This document shows positions 1 to 8,801 of a stretch of DNA of 64,000 bases, piece after piece; positions within the stretch are counted from its first letter, which is position 1, and every line of letters begins with the position of its first letter. This stretch comes from Amnibacterium setariae (GTDB lineage: Bacteria > Actinomycetota > Actinomycetes > Actinomycetales > Microbacteriaceae). Below the pieces are notes generated by a model. That model saw nothing but the letters and a program-made list of their open reading frames with translations. It did not search any database and had not been told where the DNA came from. The stretch spans positions 1,178,001 through 1,242,000 of the forward strand of contig NZ_QXTG01000002.1 of NCBI RefSeq assembly GCF_003581425.1. Reading direction: 5' to 3'. The translations under genes were made by a program, and so were the position numbers.

Positions 1-1764
1 CCGCGCGCGATGCTGCTGCCCGTCCACAACGGGCTCGCGGCGGCCGAGCCGGGCGACGAGCCGGAGCTGCAGCGCCCCCGGGTGGGGCGCGCGCTCGTGG
101 ACGAGGCCGTCGACCGGCTGGCGGACGCCGAGCGCGCCGTCGCGCCGGTCTGGGTGCCGCCGCTGCCCGCCCGGCTCGCGCTCTCCCGGGTCGTCGCCCC
201 GGAGCGGCGGGGCGCCGCGCCGATGCGGGTGCCGCTCGGCCTGCTCGACGACCCGGCGGGGCAGCGCCAGGAGCCGTGGCTGCTCGACCTCGCCGCGGCC
301 GGCGGCCACGCGGCCGTCATCGGCGCGCCCGGCTCCGGGCGCAGCACCGTGCTCCGCACGATCGCCGCCGCGACCGCGCTCTCCACCGAGCCGGGCCAGG
401 TCGCCGTCTACGGCATCGACCTGTCCGGCGGCGGCCTCGCGGCGCTCGAGGCGTTCCCGCACGTCGGCGGCGTCGCGACGCGCGCCGACCCGGCGACGGT
501 GCAGCGGCTGCTGGAGGAGGTCCAGCTCATGCTCGCGGAGCGGGAGCGCGTGCTCCGCGAGCGCCGCATCGACTCCCCCGCCGAGCTGCGCCGCCGTCAC
601 GCGGCGGGCGAGGTGCCGGAGCTGCGCGCGGCGGACGTCGTGCTGCTCGTCGACGGCTACGGCGCGGTCCGCGGCGAGTTCGAGCGGTTCGACGAGGCCC
701 TCGCCGACCTCCTCCAGCGCGGCAGCGGCTTCGGCGTGCACCTCGTGCTCGGGCTCACGCGCTGGAACGAGCTGCGGATGAGCCTGCAGCCCCTCGTCGG
801 CACCCGCATGGAGCTGCGGCTGAACGATCCGGCGGACTCGCTCATCGACCGCCGCCTGATGCGCACGATCCGACCGGACCAGCCCGGCCGCGTGCTGACC
901 GAGGGCCGGCTCTTCGCCCAGGTCGCCCTCCCCGTGCTCGACGACGTCGCGGACGCCGACCTGCCGACCGCGCTCGAGGAGCTCGCGGCGAGCACCGTCG
1001 CGGGCTGGGCCGGGCCGGCCGCCGCGCCGATCCGCCTGCTGCCGACCTCCCTCGACCCGGCGGAGCTGCCCGACCCGTTCGACGAGCCGGACCGCGTGCC
1101 GATCGGGCTGCGGCAGGACACGATGACGCCCGTCGCGCTCGACCTCGAGCGGACGGACCAGCACCTGCTCGTGTTCGGCGACGTCGGGTCCGGCAAGACG
1201 ACCGTGCTCCGCGGCGCGATCACCGGGCTGGTCGACCGGTACACGGCGGACGAGCTGGTCGTCGCCGTCATGGACACCCGCGGCGGGCTCCGCGACGTGT
1301 GCCCCGACGAGTACCTGGGCGGCTCGGCGGCCAGCAGCAGCGAGGCCCGGCAGCTCGCCGCGGCGATCGCGGTGGAGCTGGACAAGCGGCAGGCGGACCG
1401 CGCGTCGGGGCCGCGGATCGTGGTCGTCGTCGACGACTTCGACATCCTCTCGTCGGGCGGCACGAGCCCGCTCGAGCCCCTGCTCCCCTTCCTCCCGAGC
1501 GCGCGCGACCTGCGCCTGCACGTGCTGCTCACGCGGCCCGTCGCCGGTCTGCAGCGGGCGCTGTTCGACCGGTCGCTGCAGGCGCTCCGCGAGACCGGCG
1601 GCACGACGCTGCTGATGTCGGGCGACCGCGCGGAGGGCCAGATCCTGCCGCGGGTCTACGCGGAGCCGATGGTGCCGGGTCGCGGGCGCCTGCTGCGCCG
1701 CGGCGACTCGGGCGTCGTCGTGCAGGTCGCCGCCTTCCAGGGCGCCGTCGAGGCCCGCCGATGA
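1..1764 (+). CDS. eccC: Type VII secretion ATPase EccC, C-terminal part (5' truncated by window)
   Basis: This is the C-terminal part of an FtsK/SpoIIIE-type ATPase that drives substrate export in ESX/type VII secretion at the inner membrane. The frame is open to base 1 and the first visible Met lies within the linker that follows ATPase domain 1 in EccC proteins, so the true start is outside the window. Two nucleotide-binding domains are visible. The first has a P-loop GAPGSGRST (about residue 105, counting from the Met at base 10) in which Arg replaces the Walker Lys; its acidic strand reads VVLLVDGYG. The second has an intact GDVGSGKTT (about 392) and the strand IVVVVDDFD. The QRQEP and PHVGGVA segments are typical of EccC domain 2. 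The stop overlaps the next start (ATGA), so translation is coupled to the MinD-like gene. No EsxA/B-type substrate is in the window. Confidence 0.88.
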   Translation, partial: PRAMLLPVHNGLAAAEPGDEPELQRPRVGRALVDEAVDRLADAERAVAPVWVPPLPARLALSRVVAPERRGAAPMRVPLGLLDDPAGQRQEPWLLDLAAAGGHAAVIGAPGSGRSTVLRTIAAATALSTEPGQVAVYGIDLSGGGLAALEAFPHVGGVATRADPATVQRLLEEVQLMLAERERVLRERRIDSPAELRRRHAAGEVPELRAADVVLLVDGYGAVRGEFERFDEALADLLQRGSGFGVHLVLGLTRWNELRMSLQPLVGTRMELRLNDPADSLIDRRLMRTIRPDQPGRVLTEGRLFAQVALPVLDDVADADLPTALEELAASTVAGWAGPAAAPIRLLPTSLDPAELPDPFDEPDRVPIGLRQDTMTPVALDLERTDQHLLVFGDVGSGKTTVLRGAITGLVDRYTADELVVAVMDTRGGLRDVCPDEYLGGSAASSSEARQLAAAIAVELDKRQADRASGPRIVVVVDDFDILSSGGTSPLEPLLPFLPSARDLRLHVLLTRPVAGLQRALFDRSLQALRETGGTTLLMSGDRAEGQILPRVYAEPMVPGRGRLLRRGDSGVVVQVAAFQGAVEARR

Positions 1765-2381
1765 CCGATCCGGAGGAGCGGAAGGAGGGCGGCGTCCGCG
1801 TCGTCGTCGCGGGCACGGGCGGCGGCGTCGGCGTCACGACCGTCACCGCCCTGCTCTTCGAGGGCATGCGGTCGCGGCCGCTCGGCGCCCCGCGACTGCT
1901 CGACCACGCGGGCGGCGACGTCGGCGACCGCCTCCCGAGCGGCGACGAGGTCGCCCGCATCGACCCGCTGGTCCGGCTGCAGGACGCGGGCCGGCACGCG
2001 GCGCGGATCGGCCTCGACGTGCTCGCGCGACCGCACGACCTGCTCGTGGTCGTCGCGCCGCGCACCCCGCTCGGCGTCGCCGACGCGCGCGCCCTGCTGG
2101 CGGAGGTCGATGCGCGCACGGGCCTGCAGGGCCGGCGCCGCACCGTGCTCGCGCTCGATGCCCCGTTCGGCCCGGTTCGGGACGCCGACGACCTGGAGGC
2201 GCTCCGGAGCGACTTCGAGCGGCGGAGCGTCCACGCGATCCCGCCCGACCCGGCGCTCGCGGTCGGCGGACGGATCGCGATGCCGCGGCTCGCCCGACCC
2301 GCGCGCCGAGCGGCCCACGAGCTCGCGGCACACGTCGCGGATCTCGTCGCGCGCCACCGCGCCGGCGGCCGCTCCGCCTGA
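1761..2381 (+). CDS. MinD/ParA-like protein with a degenerate P-loop, coupled to eccC
   Basis: This 206-residue protein starts at an ATG overlapping the eccC stop. Its N-terminus has the beta-strand/glycine-loop pattern of MinD/ParA NTPases (VVVAGTGGGVGVTT, about residues 11-24), followed by a strand ending LLDHAGGD and a later LLVVVAPRTP strand, as in the SIMIBI fold. Both lysines of the deviant Walker A motif (KGGxGKT) are missing, replaced by Thr and Val, so ATP hydrolysis is doubtful. MinD-like proteins are found in some type VII loci; a role in positioning or regulating the secretion machine is inferred only from the coupling. The C-terminus is Ala/Arg-rich. It is the last gene before a repeat-rich convergent intergenic space. 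Confidence 0.7.
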   Translation: MTDPEERKEGGVRVVVAGTGGGVGVTTVTALLFEGMRSRPLGAPRLLDHAGGDVGDRLPSGDEVARIDPLVRLQDAGRHAARIGLDVLARPHDLLVVVAPRTPLGVADARALLAEVDARTGLQGRRRTVLALDAPFGPVRDADDLEALRSDFERRSVHAIPPDPALAVGGRIAMPRLARPARRAAHELAAHVADLVARHRAGGRSA

Positions 2382-2411
2382 CGCGCAGGACCTCGCGCCG
2401 GGCCGGCGAGC

Positions 2412-2547
2412 GATCCAGCAGGACCCTGGAGCTCCAGCAGGACGCAGCGGCCCTCCTGGTCCTGCTGGAGTGCTCAGGTCCTGCTAGATCGCTCAGGTCC
2501 TGCTCGATCGCTCAGGTCCTGCTGGATCGCTCAGGTCCTGCTGGATC
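2412..2547. repeat. 19-bp tandem repeat array with inverted copies
   Basis: Four head-to-tail copies of a 19-bp unit (GCTCAGGTCCTGCTGGATC, with single-base variants) occupy 2472-2490, 2491-2509, 2510-2528 and 2529-2547. Two inverted copies of its core lie upstream, starting at 2412 (GATCCAGCAGGACC) and about 2430, so RNA from either strand can form several alternative hairpins. The array fills the gap between two convergent stop codons and may serve as a bidirectional terminator. It has no spacers and is not a CRISPR array. Confidence 0.85.
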
Positions 2548-2555
2548 GCTCCGGG

Positions 2556-4304
2556 TCAGAGCTGCACGGCCGACGGCAGCGGGAGGAGCAGCTCCGCGTT
2601 GCGGTCCGTGCGCGCGCCGCGGTAGTGCAGCGCCGTCGCCCGCGGCCGGTCCCAGCGGTCCGGGTCGTTCGCGGCGATGTCGCGCGAGAGCGACGCGAGC
2701 TCCAGCGGCGTGCCGAGGCCGCCGTGCCAGGCCGCCTCGGCGGCCGAGTCGACGAGGGTGACGAAGACCGACACCGTCCCGTCGCGGTTGTCGGCGAGCT
2801 CCACGACCCGCGACTGCTGCGGCCAGTCGATGTGGCTCGCCGTCGTGACCTCCCAGAAACCGCCGGACCGGCCGGTCGCGCGGTGCGCGACGACGACGTC
2901 GCGGTGCACGTGCCCGTTCACCCACAGCAGCACCTGCGGGTGCGCGAGCAGGAGGCGGACGAGCTCGCGGCCCTGCACGCGCGGCTCGGGCGCGCGGCGC
3001 TGGCCGCCGAGCACGTTCCCGAGCGTCCCGGAGGTGTGGTGGCTGCAGATCACGGTGGCGCGGTCCGGCTCGGCCTCCAGCTCCCGCTGCAGCCACGCGA
3101 ACTGCTCCAGGTCGAGCGACCCGTCGCCGTCCCCGTGCTCGTTCACGGTGTCGAGGACGATCAGCCGGAGCGGCCTCCCGGACCCGCCGGCGGCGAGGGG
3201 CGCGTCGGCCGTGTAGTACGCGGTGCCCTCCCGCAGGTTCTCGTCCGTCAGCCCGTACCCGACCGGGGTGCCGGTCGTGCGGAAGTGCTCCGCGACGACC
3301 TCCTTCCGGCTCAGGAGGCGGCGCGCCGGGTCGGCCGTGACGTGCCGGCGGTCGAGGTGCGCGAGCACGCGCGCGTCGCCGCGCATCAGCCGATCGACGA
3401 ACGCCTGCGGGGCGAGCCCCTTCGGCAGTGCCACCGGCTTGCTGCTGCCGACCGCGAGCTCCGCGAGGGCGTCCGAGACCGCGAAGCCGCCCCGGACGAG
3501 CCCGTCGTGGTTCCCGTGCGCGGTGAACCAGGGCATGTCGAGCCCGGTCGCACGGAAGGGCCGGATCGCGGCGGCGAAGAAGCCGTGCGCGTGCGGGAAC
3601 CCGTAGTGCTGCGTGTACCGGTCGCGCTTGCCGCCCTCCGGGCGCCAGTAGGTCGTGGACGAGTGGTCGAAGGACCGGCTGCCGACGCCCTCGTAGACCC
3701 CGCGGCGCCCGCTGTCGGGCACGATCCGCCCGCCGTCGAGCAGGTCGATCGACCAGCGCAGCTCGTTGTACTGGCAGCTGTCCGCGGCGTCCCCGGTGCT
3801 GATCGCGAAGGCGGGCCGCAGGCCGGTCGCCGGCGCCGCCCTGACCGCGTTCACCGCGCGCACCATGCTCTCCGCGACCTGCGTGGCGAGCGCGTCGTTC
3901 GGCCGGTGGACGCCGCCGTACTTCGGGCCGGAGCGGTCGCGGAACCGGTCGAGGAACTCGATGCGGCCGGGCGACTGCGCGTCCTGCACGTGGATGTCCG
4001 TGAGGTGGACGAACGCCGCGACCGGCACGCGCCGCCCCTTCCGCGACGCGGAGGCGTGCGCGAGGTCGTCGCGGACGAGGTGCCCCTCCCCGGCTCGGAC
4101 GACGTGGTGCCGCCACCCGTGCGCGTTCGGCGCGCTGCGCACGACGGTGCGGTCGACCGTCGTGGTGTCGGGAGACGCCGCCGACGGCAGCGGCTGCGCC
4201 TCGGCCGGTGCCTCCGCGACCGCGACCGCGACGCCCGCTCCGGCGCCCAGCGCGAGCGCCGCCCTCCTCGTGACCGCCCCGATCGACCCGGTCCGCTCGT
4301 CCAT
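2556..4304 (-). CDS. Tat-exported metallophosphoesterase (TIGR03767-like)
   Basis: This 582-residue calcineurin-like phosphoesterase probably acts outside the membrane. The ATG at 4304 follows a GGGGAG Shine-Dalgarno and gives an N-terminus with a twin-arginine signal (TRRAALALG and a hydrophobic run, residues 12-35). The family motifs appear in order: HLTDIH (about 100), [14 protein letters not shown] (about 263), ICSHHTSG and NGHVHR (about 464), so the dinuclear metal site looks complete. Length and layout fit the actinobacterial metallophosphoesterase group known as the PPA1498 family. The substrate is unknown; released phosphate or a phosphodiester is likely. It is a single gene, convergent with the MinD-like gene and divergent from the arginase-fold gene. 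Confidence 0.85.
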   Translation of the reverse strand: MDERTGSIGAVTRRAALALGAGAGVAVAVAEAPAEAQPLPSAASPDTTTVDRTVVRSAPNAHGWRHHVVRAGEGHLVRDDLAHASASRKGRRVPVAAFVHLTDIHVQDAQSPGRIEFLDRFRDRSGPKYGGVHRPNDALATQVAESMVRAVNAVRAAPATGLRPAFAISTGDAADSCQYNELRWSIDLLDGGRIVPDSGRRGVYEGVGSRSFDHSSTTYWRPEGGKRDRYTQHYGFPHAHGFFAAAIRPFRATGLDMPWFTAHGNHDGLVRGGFAVSDALAELAVGSSKPVALPKGLAPQAFVDRLMRGDARVLAHLDRRHVTADPARRLLSRKEVVAEHFRTTGTPVGYGLTDENLREGTAYYTADAPLAAGGSGRPLRLIVLDTVNEHGDGDGSLDLEQFAWLQRELEAEPDRATVICSHHTSGTLGNVLGGQRRAPEPRVQGRELVRLLLAHPQVLLWVNGHVHRDVVVAHRATGRSGGFWEVTTASHIDWPQQSRVVELADNRDGTVSVFVTLVDSAAEAAWHGGLGTPLELASLSRDIAANDPDRWDRPRATALHYRGARTDRNAELLLPLPSAVQL

Positions 4305-4484
4305 CCCGTCGCTCCCCTCGGGCGGCGGGTGGGAGGCCGACCGGGCCGAGCGTCCCGAGCAGCGGTGGCGGCGCCGTGAACGGCCGGCGTCGCCGGCTCT
4401 CCGCGCCGGTGGCACGGAGCGGACCGTCGCCCGAATCGCGCGTGACGCGTCGGTGGCCGGGAGGAACGGCGGGTGGCGAGGAGT

Positions 4485-4522
4485 GGTCTCGAGGCTCGCT
4501 TCGCTCGCACCTCGACCAGCGG
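4485..4522 (+). repeat. Dispersed intergenic palindromic repeat, copy 1
   Basis: A 38-bp element starts GGTCTCGAGG, passes through CTCGCTTCGCTCGC and ends CACCTCGACCAGCGG. Near-identical copies occur near 9.4, 43.5 and 47.8 kb. The GAGG and CCTC arms can pair into an imperfect hairpin. It lies 40 bp upstream of the arginase-fold start. Confidence 0.8.
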
Positions 4523-4562
4523 AATCCAGCGGTCGCGCCTCCGGGCACGGGAGGATCGGGGC

Positions 4563-5522
4563 GTGGACGTCGAGGTCATCGGGGCGCCGACGAGCGCCGG
4601 AGCGCATCACGCCGGGCAGGAGCTGGCGCCCGCGGCGCTGCGCCGGCACGGCCTGCTCGACCGGCTGCGGGAGGGCGGCCTCGTCGTGCACGACGCCGGC
4701 GACGTCGACGGGTCCGTGTTCCGGCGCGATCCCCGCCGCACGGTCGCCCGGAACCTCGACGAGGTCGTGCGGGTGGCGACCGCGGTCGCCGACGAGGTCG
4801 AGCGCGCCACGGCCTCCGGGCGGTTCGCGCTCGTGCTCGGCGGCGACTGCACGATCGAGCTCGGCGTCGTGGCCGGCGTGCAGCGCGCCCTCGGCGGCGC
4901 ACGGCTGCTCTACCTCGACGGCGACGCCGACCTCTCCTCCGAGCGCCATCCCGGCAGCGGGATCCTGGACGCCTCCGGCGTCGCCCACCTGCTCGGCGTC
5001 GCCGACGACGCGCTCGCCCGGCTCGGCCCGCGCTTCCCGATGCTGCAGGACCGCGACCTGGCGCTGCTCGGCTACGACCCGGACGACGTGGACGCGGTCG
5101 ACCCGGAGGCGTTCGAGCAGCACCAGGGCCTGCTGCACGTCGACCACCGCTCGCTCGCCGCGCACCCGAACGGCGCCGTGCTCCGGGTCGCGGAGGCGAT
5201 GGTCGAGGACGGCGTGACGCTCGTCGTGCACTTCGACGTCGACGCGGTCGACTCGGCGGACCTGCCGCTCGCGAACTACCCGCACTACGGCGCGGGCGTG
5301 CCCCTCACGACGGCCGCGGAGGTGCTGGAGGGGCTGCTCGCCCTCCCCGGCGCGCGGGCGCTCACCCTGACCGAGGTGAACCCGACGCACGACCCGGGCG
5401 GCGCGGAGCTCGAGCGGTACGTGCACGCCGTCGCCGACGCGCTCCTCACGGCGCTCGCGCCGGACGGCGGCGGCGCGACGCACCGCCACGACCGACCGCG
5501 GCTCAGTCCCGGTTCTCGCTGA
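4563..5522 (+). CDS. Arginase/agmatinase-fold protein with altered metal ligands
   Basis: This 319-residue ureohydrolase-superfamily protein starts at GTG 4563, with GGGAGG eight bases upstream. Family enzymes hydrolyse guanidino compounds (arginine, agmatine, guanidinobutyrate) to urea using two Mn2+ ions. The three landmark motifs are present but altered: GGDCT (about residue 93) where GGDHS is canonical, DGDAD (about 118) where DAHxD is canonical, and HFDVDAVDS (about 222), which keeps both aspartates. The Cys variant is common in a divergent actinobacterial branch; the second His-to-Asp change is less usual. It may bind metal differently or act on another amidine or amide. Its last 20 bp overlap the end of the convergent gene. 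Confidence 0.75.
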   Translation: MDVEVIGAPTSAGAHHAGQELAPAALRRHGLLDRLREGGLVVHDAGDVDGSVFRRDPRRTVARNLDEVVRVATAVADEVERATASGRFALVLGGDCTIELGVVAGVQRALGGARLLYLDGDADLSSERHPGSGILDASGVAHLLGVADDALARLGPRFPMLQDRDLALLGYDPDDVDAVDPEAFEQHQGLLHVDHRSLAAHPNGAVLRVAEAMVEDGVTLVVHFDVDAVDSADLPLANYPHYGAGVPLTTAAEVLEGLLALPGARALTLTEVNPTHDPGGAELERYVHAVADALLTALAPDGGGATHRHDRPRLSPGSR

Positions 5523-5973
5523 GCCGCGCCGCGACCACCTGCGGCATCAGGGCGGCGAGGTCGGTCTGCACGTGCAGCGCCGCCTCCACCTCGTCGGCCT
5601 CCGACAGCGGCTCCCCCACCAGCAGCTCGTGGAAGCCCTCCGGCCAGGGCGTGCCGGTCACGGCCGCCCAGGTCCGCCAGGCGACGAACGCCTCCGACAG
5701 CGGCTGCGCGGAGACGACGTCCTCCACCTCGTGCGCGACCGTCTCGACCATCTCGCCGACCGACAGCCGCTCGCCGCGGTGCGCCCGGATCCGCTGGTCC
5801 GTCAGCTGCGCGATCGGCCGCCACGCGGGGGTGCCGAGCAGCTGCGACGGCTGCCGCGGCAGCCGCACGATGGCCGGCGGCGGGATGACGCCCGGGCCGA
5901 TCACGTGGTGCTCGGGCGCGCGGCGATGCCAGATCGCGGATCGTCGGATCCGCCCGAACATGCCGCCCAGCAC
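5503..5973 (-). CDS. Hypothetical protein, leaderless
   Basis: A 156-residue soluble protein of unknown function. I chose the GTG at 5973 because a TACGAT box ends six bases before it, the leaderless spacing seen at many other genes here; the next in-frame ATG is four codons downstream. The N-terminal third is basic and Pro-rich, and the C-terminal two thirds are acidic and probably helical, with no signal peptide, membrane segment or recognisable motif. It overlaps the 3' end of the arginase-fold gene tail to tail by 20 bp. Coding is supported by the promoter and by composition, not by any family match I recognise. Confidence 0.55.
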   Translation of the reverse strand: MLGGMFGRIRRSAIWHRRAPEHHVIGPGVIPPPAIVRLPRQPSQLLGTPAWRPIAQLTDQRIRAHRGERLSVGEMVETVAHEVEDVVSAQPLSEAFVAWRTWAAVTGTPWPEGFHELLVGEPLSEADEVEAALHVQTDLAALMPQVVAARLSENRD

Positions 5974-5979
5974 GAGGCG

Positions 5980-5985
5980 ATCGTA
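5980..5985 (-). promoter_or_regulatory. -10 box of a leaderless promoter (TACGAT)
   Basis: TACGAT, then six bases, then GTG at 5973. With the usual 6-7 base distance, transcription would begin at the start codon itself. Confidence 0.6.
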
Positions 5986-6011
5986 GGCGCCCCTCGCCGG
6001 GAGCGCACCGG

Positions 6012-7070
6012 TCAGTCGTGGTGCTGGGCGCGCTCCTCCTCCTCGGCCTGGCGCTCCCGCTCCGCGGCGATGTGCGACGGCTTCAGGTCCGCGAGGGAGG
6101 CCTCCGGGTTCCGCTTGATGCTGATGAGGCTCGCGATCGTCGCGACCGCCATCGCCGCGACGATCACGCCGAGCGAGAGACCGGTGCCGATCTCGGGGAC
6201 CGCGGTGATGTGCTCGCCGCCGTTCAGGAACGGCAGCTCGTTCTCGTGGAGCGCGTGGAGGATCAGCTTCACGCCGATGAAGGCGAGGATGAACGCGATC
6301 CCGTACTTCAGGTACTTCAGGCGCTCGACCAGGTCGCCGAGCAGGAAGTAGAGCTGGCGGAGCCCCATCAGGGCGAAGATGTTCGCGGTGTAGACGATGA
6401 ACGGGCTGTCCGTGATGCCGAAGATCGCCGGGATCGAGTCGAGCGCGAACAGCACGTCGGTGGCGCCGATCGCGATCAGCACGATGAGGATCGGCGTGAA
6501 CATGCGCTTGCCGTTCACGGTCGTGCGCAGCTTGCCGCCGTCGTACTCGTCGGTCACCGACAGGTGGCGCTTCGCGAAGCGGATCAGCGCGGTGTCGGTC
6601 TGGTCGCCGTGCTCGTTCCCGAAGGCCTGCGTGATGGCGGTGTAGATGAGGAACGCGCCGAAGATGTAGAAGATCCAGCTGAAGTTCTCGATCAGCTGCG
6701 CGCCGATCAGGATGAAGATCCCGCGGAAGATCAGCGCCAGGATGATGCCGATCATCAGCACCTCCTGCTGCCGCTTCTTCGGCACGGCGAAGCCCGCCAT
6801 GATCACGATGAAGACGAACAGGTTGTCGATCGACAGCGAGTACTCGGTCAGCCAGCCGGCGACGAACTCGGTGGCGTGGTCCGGGCCGTCGACGACGAGC
6901 AGGACGCCCGCGAAGATCAGCGCGAGCACGACGTAGAAGACGACCCACAGGGTCGACTCCCTCGTGGTCGGGACGTGCGGCCGCCGGTAGGCGAGCACGA
7001 TGTCCGCGATCAGGATCAGGACGATGACGGCGAGCGAGACGATCTCGAACGCGACGGGCACGGCGGGCAC
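6012..7070 (-). CDS. TerC/Alx-family membrane protein (probable Mn2+ exporter)
   Basis: A 352-residue polytopic membrane protein with about nine hydrophobic segments. It has the TerC hallmarks, acidic residues inside helices: EYSLSIDNLFVF (about residue 75) and GATDVLFALDSIPA (about 200). TerC/Alx proteins of this type export Mn2+ and help metallate secreted proteins. The start is GTG at 7070 with GAGGAG eight bases upstream. The C-terminal tail is charged (Glu/Arg/His-rich) and probably cytosolic. A Mn2+-type riboswitch in the leader fits manganese-induced expression. It is monocistronic, downstream of the acyltransferase on the same strand but with its own leader. Confidence 0.9.
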   Translation of the reverse strand: MPAVPVAFEIVSLAVIVLILIADIVLAYRRPHVPTTRESTLWVVFYVVLALIFAGVLLVVDGPDHATEFVAGWLTEYSLSIDNLFVFIVIMAGFAVPKKRQQEVLMIGIILALIFRGIFILIGAQLIENFSWIFYIFGAFLIYTAITQAFGNEHGDQTDTALIRFAKRHLSVTDEYDGGKLRTTVNGKRMFTPILIVLIAIGATDVLFALDSIPAIFGITDSPFIVYTANIFALMGLRQLYFLLGDLVERLKYLKYGIAFILAFIGVKLILHALHENELPFLNGGEHITAVPEIGTGLSLGVIVAAMAVATIASLISIKRNPEASLADLKPSHIAAERERQAEEEERAQHHD

Positions 7071-7100
7071 TGGGACTCCTCGAGGGCAGGGAACGGCCTC

Positions 7101-7203
7101 GAACGTCTCTCCCCGCCCTCGTGAGGGCGCCGCGCTCCCGGATCCGCCGGCGATGCGGATCGTGCTGACGAGAGGCGCGATGACGGGATACTCCCCTTCG
7201 CGC
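7101..7203 (-). ncRNA. yybP-ykoY (Mn2+) riboswitch in the TerC leader
   Basis: On the minus strand the leader starts CGAAGGGGAGTATCCC, contains CGTCAGCACG and a CCGG-bounded hairpin, then CGCCCTC/GAGGGCG, and closes with GGGGAGAGACGTTCG. The GGGGAGTA start, the internal CGTCA and the terminal AGAC next to bases pairing with the 5' end (CGAA/TTCG) are the conserved features of the yybP-ykoY aptamer, which senses Mn2+ and often precedes terC-family genes. It ends about 30 bases before the GTG start; the mode of control (termination or ribosome access) is not clear. Confidence 0.8.
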
Positions 7204-7211
7204 CCCGAACC

Positions 7212-8510
7212 CTACCGGGTCGCGGACCCGCTCCGCTGCCCCCGCACCACCGTGTCCCGGCGACCTCGCGCCAGCAGCACGGCGAGGCCGAGGGCGGCGG
7301 CGCCCCAGACGAACCCGGCGAGGTCGAGGCCGAGCTCCATGGCCCAGAAGGGCGGCACGACCGCGAGCACGCCCGCGACGACGAGCACGGGCGTCGAGGG
7401 GGTGGGGCCGACGCGCTTCGGGCCGCGCTCGAAGCGCGCGAGGCCGAGCGAGAGCACGAACAGCATGACGAGCACGGACAGGTCGCCCGGGATGCGCGCG
7501 AGCCACCACGCCGTGGTGCCGACCGCCGGCACGACCCCGGGCGCGACGAGCACGAGCGCGGCGACCGCGATGACGAGCAGCAGGTGCCACAGGTAGACGG
7601 TCATGAGCCGCGTGCCCGCGACCGCGACGAAGGCCTGCGCCGGCCGCGTGCGCATCAGCGCGTCGAGCGCCGGCTTCGCGAGCACGAAGAGGGCCGTCTG
7701 CCCGACGCCGATCAGCACGAGCGGCAGGGTCGGCGGGTTCAGGTCGTCGAGCATGTCGGGCGAGTAGAGCCCGGAGGAGCCGAGCACGCCGACGGAGGCG
7801 AAGGCGAGCGCCGCGAGGCCGAGGAGGGCCGGACGGCCCAGACGACCGAGCGTGCCGTCGGCGAGGAGGAAGCCGATCTGCTGGACGAGCGGCCAGACGA
7901 GCAGGAGGTTCAGCAGGCCGACCTCCTGCACCCCGGTGGCGCCGCGGAGCGCGTCCACCGCGACGACGCCGGCGGCGAGGGCGGCGAAGGTCACGACCGG
8001 ACGGGTCTCGTGCAGGCGGATCATCAGCGGCACGAGGGCCTGGCACACCAGGTAGGCGGCGAGGAACCAGAGGGGCATCCCGAGCCCGTGGGCGAGCAGC
8101 TGCGCCATCGGGACGGGCAGGCGCGCCGCGGTCGCGAGCAGCACGAGCGCGCCGACGAGGACGTACCAGGCGGCGGCGGGCGTGCCGAGGCGCAGCAGGC
8201 GCGCGCGGAAGAAGTCCGCGCCGTCGCCGCCCTTGCGCTGCGTCGAGCGCCAGCCCTGCCACGAGGCGAACCCGCCGACGACGAAGAACAGCGGCATCAG
8301 CTGGCCGAACCAGCTCGCGACGGGGAACCACGGCTGGTCCTGGACGATGTTGCGCCAGCCGACCCCGCCGTCCGGCCGCACCTCGAGGCCGAGCATCAGC
8401 GAGTGCAGCACGACGACGAGCAGCACGCAGGTCACGCGCACGAGGTCGACGGACAGGTCGCGCTTCGCGAGCAGCGCCTGCCGCTCGTCGGACGTCAGCG
8501 GGGCGGACAC
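7212..8510 (-). CDS. Acyltransferase-3 family membrane protein
   Basis: A 432-residue integral membrane protein with about ten or eleven hydrophobic helices, of the acyltransferase 3 family (PF01757), which moves acyl groups onto cell-surface glycans, lipids or antibiotics. The N-terminus carries RDLSVDLVRVTCVLLVVVLHS, typical of the first helix, with the conserved His near residue 38. GTG at 8510 is preceded by GGAG at proper spacing. No extracellular SGNH domain is fused. The acceptor cannot be read from the sequence. It is divergent from the next gene across a 291-bp space. Confidence 0.85.
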   Translation of the reverse strand: MSAPLTSDERQALLAKRDLSVDLVRVTCVLLVVVLHSLMLGLEVRPDGGVGWRNIVQDQPWFPVASWFGQLMPLFFVVGGFASWQGWRSTQRKGGDGADFFRARLLRLGTPAAAWYVLVGALVLLATAARLPVPMAQLLAHGLGMPLWFLAAYLVCQALVPLMIRLHETRPVVTFAALAAGVVAVDALRGATGVQEVGLLNLLLVWPLVQQIGFLLADGTLGRLGRPALLGLAALAFASVGVLGSSGLYSPDMLDDLNPPTLPLVLIGVGQTALFVLAKPALDALMRTRPAQAFVAVAGTRLMTVYLWHLLLVIAVAALVLVAPGVVPAVGTTAWWLARIPGDLSVLVMLFVLSLGLARFERGPKRVGPTPSTPVLVVAGVLAVVPPFWAMELGLDLAGFVWGAAALGLAVLLARGRRDTVVRGQRSGSATR

Positions 8511-8801
8511 CGGGTCTCCGTTCCTGCCCGTCCGCGAGCCGGAGGGGCAGGACGATCGTGGGGTCCGCACCGCGGATCGCCGAGACCGTTGTGGCGGGTC
8601 GACAAGATCCGCGGCCGGTGCTCGGCCCGCGACCGGCGTCGGGAGCACACGGTGCCCGGGGTTCCCGGGGGGCGTGCCCTCGCGCGATAGCCCACTCCCC
8701 TGACAGGGAGGCTCGGCGGACGTGCACCGGACGCGGACCTCGCACCGTGCCCGGGCCCAGGCACGTCGCGCACGGTGGCCCGCACGGACGAAGGAGGACA
8801 C
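8511..8801. other. Divergent intergenic space
   Basis: This 291-bp space separates the acyltransferase and the small membrane protein. It must hold both promoters, but I find no convincing -10/-35 pair. Only the AAGGAGG Shine-Dalgarno of the rightward gene (8791-8797) and short GC-rich inverted segments around 8650-8680 are clear. Confidence 0.5.

Noticed and set aside
1-2381. A complete ESX locus
   Set aside because: Only the eccC end and a MinD-like gene are visible; no EsxA/B, EccB, EccD, EccE or mycosin gene is in the window.
2472-2547. Possible CRISPR array
   Set aside because: The 19-bp units are directly contiguous with no spacers, and no cas genes are present.
2625-4379. Long plus-strand open frame opposite the metallophosphatase
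   Set aside because: Its Arg/Val/Asp/Glu-biased translation mirrors the true minus-strand gene, which has a signal peptide and full motif set. It is a GC-rich shadow frame.
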